Shown here in pieces: positions 62,688 through 64,000 of a stretch of DNA of 64,000 bases. The notes beneath the pieces were generated by a model. That model made no database searches, was not told the DNA's origin, and saw nothing but the letters and a program-made list of their open reading frames with translations. The first letter of the stretch is position 1. Every line of letters begins with the position of its first letter. Source of the DNA: Calothrix sp. FI2-JRJ7 (GTDB taxonomy: Bacteria; Cyanobacteriota; Cyanobacteriia; Cyanobacteriales; Nostocaceae); assembly GCA_019359675.1 (NCBI GenBank), contig JAHHGX010000009.1, positions 1 through 64,000 on the forward strand, given 5' to 3'. A program made the translations under genes and the position numbers.

Positions 62688-63371
62688 TCATCCGTTACAT
62701 CCGTTACATCCGTTGCCAATTTCCGCTGTCCAATGTAACTCAGATGATTGGTAAACTTTAACACCTATTATTCCAGCAATTTCTAGCATTTCTTCAACTT
62801 CTGCAATAGTAAATGCGGCCTTTAGTGAGTCTCTAAATAACATTCTTTGGTGTTCATTATACTCAGTGCTAACACTTTCAACTATGCTATTTATGGTCGC
62901 TTCATTTACAGGTCGAAGTAAATCGCGAATAAAAATCGCTCCGTTTGGTTTTAATACTCGTTTAATTTCAGTAAAGAAAGGTATTGGGTCGGGTAGGTGG
63001 TGAACTAAGCTGTTGGACATCACCATATCAAATTGTCCATCTTGATATGGTAAATTTTTAGAATCGACGAGTTCAAGTGATATTTGTTGTTGTAACCCTG
63101 CTGTTTCTATATTTTTGGCGCCTATTTTCAGCATATTCTCCGCAAGGTCTATACCAATAATTTGTAAATTTGGGCGCCGTTGACGTATTAGTTGACATAT
63201 TAATATAGGTATACGTGCTGTCCCTGTACCCGCATCTAAGACTAAACCAGAGGCGCCTAAGCTAATTGCGTGTTCTGCAAATGCGGTGTTAACATTAGTA
63301 AAATCCATTGCATCATATTCGATAGCCTCTTGTAAGGTATCCATGACTTCTGGTTCGAGTACTCGCTGCAT
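62688..63371 (-). CDS. class I SAM-dependent methyltransferase with repeat-encoded tail
   Basis: A 227-residue methyltransferase. Motif I LVLDAGTGTARIPI, acidic loop IIGIDLAENMLKIG, then DMVMSNSLVHHLPDPIPFFT and RVLKPNGAIFIRDLLRP, the usual Methyltransf_11/25 layout for small molecules. Substrate unknown. The last eight residues (GNGCNGCNG) are encoded by three ATCCGTTAC units, the same repeat that ends the 59380 gene. Upstream, 64 bases from the DUF364 gene, on the same strand. Confidence 0.85.
   Translation of the reverse strand: MQRVLEPEVMDTLQEAIEYDAMDFTNVNTAFAEHAISLGASGLVLDAGTGTARIPILICQLIRQRRPNLQIIGIDLAENMLKIGAKNIETAGLQQQISLELVDSKNLPYQDGQFDMVMSNSLVHHLPDPIPFFTEIKRVLKPNGAIFIRDLLRPVNEATINSIVESVSTEYNEHQRMLFRDSLKAAFTIAEVEEMLEIAGIIGVKVYQSSELHWTAEIGNGCNGCNG
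62689..62718. repeat. ATCCGTTAC nonamer repeat, second copy
   Basis: Three units CATCCGTTA, CATCCGTTA, CATCCGTTG on the plus strand, lying over the end of the methyltransferase gene. Matches the repeat at 59381-59410 almost base for base. A single further unit (GGCAACGGATGA) is at 62626-62637. Confidence 0.85.
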
Positions 63372-63601
63372 CTAAAATGTCTCCACATCTTGACCATAAG
63401 CAACGCACGGACTTTCTACCTCATGCATTGGTTGAAAAGAACTACAGAAAGTCACATTATAACAATTAATTTCAAACTCGTAACTGATCTGTACACTCGA
63501 TGGCGCCTATCCTTGAAACATGAAAAATACAATCATTACATAGAGTTTTATTTTGTTTATCAATAAGTTCTGACATGTTACTAAACTTCTCCTAGAGACT
63601 T

Positions 63602-63988
63602 CTAAGAGTATGGTGCCATCATTGCATGAATATTTTCAATCAAATTATCAAAATCAAATGGTTTAAAAATCAATTTATTAAAACCATTATTTGTTTCATA
63701 CTTGGCTAACTCAGTTTCAGCTAAGGCAGTTACACCAATAGCAGATATATTACTAATTTTTTCGTTGACGTGCGTTCTAATTTTCTTAATTAGCGAAAAA
63801 CCATCCTCCACAGGCATGACTATATCAGTAATTAATATATCTGGCTGAACTTGTGTGACAATTTGCCAAGCCTCACTAGCTGATGTTGCCGTTAACACAT
63901 TGAAGTTAACTGAGCTATCGAGAATCATTTTTAGTAATTCTAAACTATCGGCGTTATCATCAACTGCCAATAAAGTTAATTTACTCAT
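63602..63988 (-). CDS. single-domain response regulator (CheY-like)
   Basis: A 128-residue receiver domain with no output domain. The acidic pair is in LLAVDDNADSLELL, the phospho-acceptor Asp in PDILITDIVMPVEDGFSL (about residue 53), Thr in GVTAL and Lys in IFKPFDFDNL. It should act by protein-protein contact. The window ends 12 bases beyond its start, so its partner kinase could lie outside. Confidence 0.93.
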   Translation of the reverse strand: MSKLTLLAVDDNADSLELLKMILDSSVNFNVLTATSASEAWQIVTQVQPDILITDIVMPVEDGFSLIKKIRTHVNEKISNISAIGVTALAETELAKYETNNGFNKLIFKPFDFDNLIENIHAMMAPYS

Positions 63989-64000
63989 TTTTAACTGTGC

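Overview
The window looks like the chromosome of a filamentous, probably heterocyst-forming cyanobacterium (Nostocales-like). The signs are a ferrochelatase with a C-terminal chlorophyll a/b-binding-like segment, the fdxN-element control genes xisH/xisI, many cyanobacterial families of unknown function (DUF928, DUF1822, DUF2808, DUF3365, DUF4126, DUF4327), a DpsA-type ferritin, and AT-rich spacers full of hairpin repeats. Instead of the usual cyanobacterial HIP1 palindrome GCGATCGC (none noticed), the DNA is peppered with GGCGCC, about 43 copies by eye in the first 17 kb. That points to an alternate highly iterated palindrome.

Layout. 0-9 kb: a haem-motif sensor and a ParA/MinD ATPase, phosphoglucomutase, two decayed immunity-like genes, and a LysR gene facing an SMP-30/SDR cluster. 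9.1-16.7 kb: the most striking locus, a retron. It has a WGR plus HEAT-repeat protein, a winged-helix/SWIM zinc protein, a structured msr-msd RNA, a convergent peptidoglycan-binding gene, a second diverged msr-msd RNA, and a retron reverse transcriptase. The protein set matches what I recall as type XIII retrons (ARM + WHSWIM + RT). The two RNA copies around another gene are unusual. 16.7-27 kb: a TMEM43-like protein, a beta-helix protein, and a four-gene operon (sigma-like / DUF1822 / CHAT-CHASE2 / DUF928). 27-36 kb: an accessory zone with broken xisH and intact xisI, a DUF1998 helicase, a decayed Rpn-type gene between direct repeats, an SMI1-like fragment, and a restriction-modification operon. 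36-64 kb: mostly core metabolism. This includes PEP synthase, ferrochelatase, a HemD-like gene, ExbB, DpsA, SdhA, FeoA/FeoB, a diguanylate cyclase, a Mn-type ABC transporter, a DUF364 protein, a methyltransferase and a response regulator.

The spacers carry at least five families of short inverted repeats: GGTGCGTGA hairpins, GTAGAGACG palindromes, GAAACCGGGTTTCT pairs, CTCTGTGGT hairpins and GGGCATCCTTGCCC hairpins. Three accessory genes are interrupted by in-frame TGA at positions where tryptophan is expected. Pseudogenes cluster in the accessory zones, while the housekeeping genes are intact. All calls come from reading the sequence; no database search was run.
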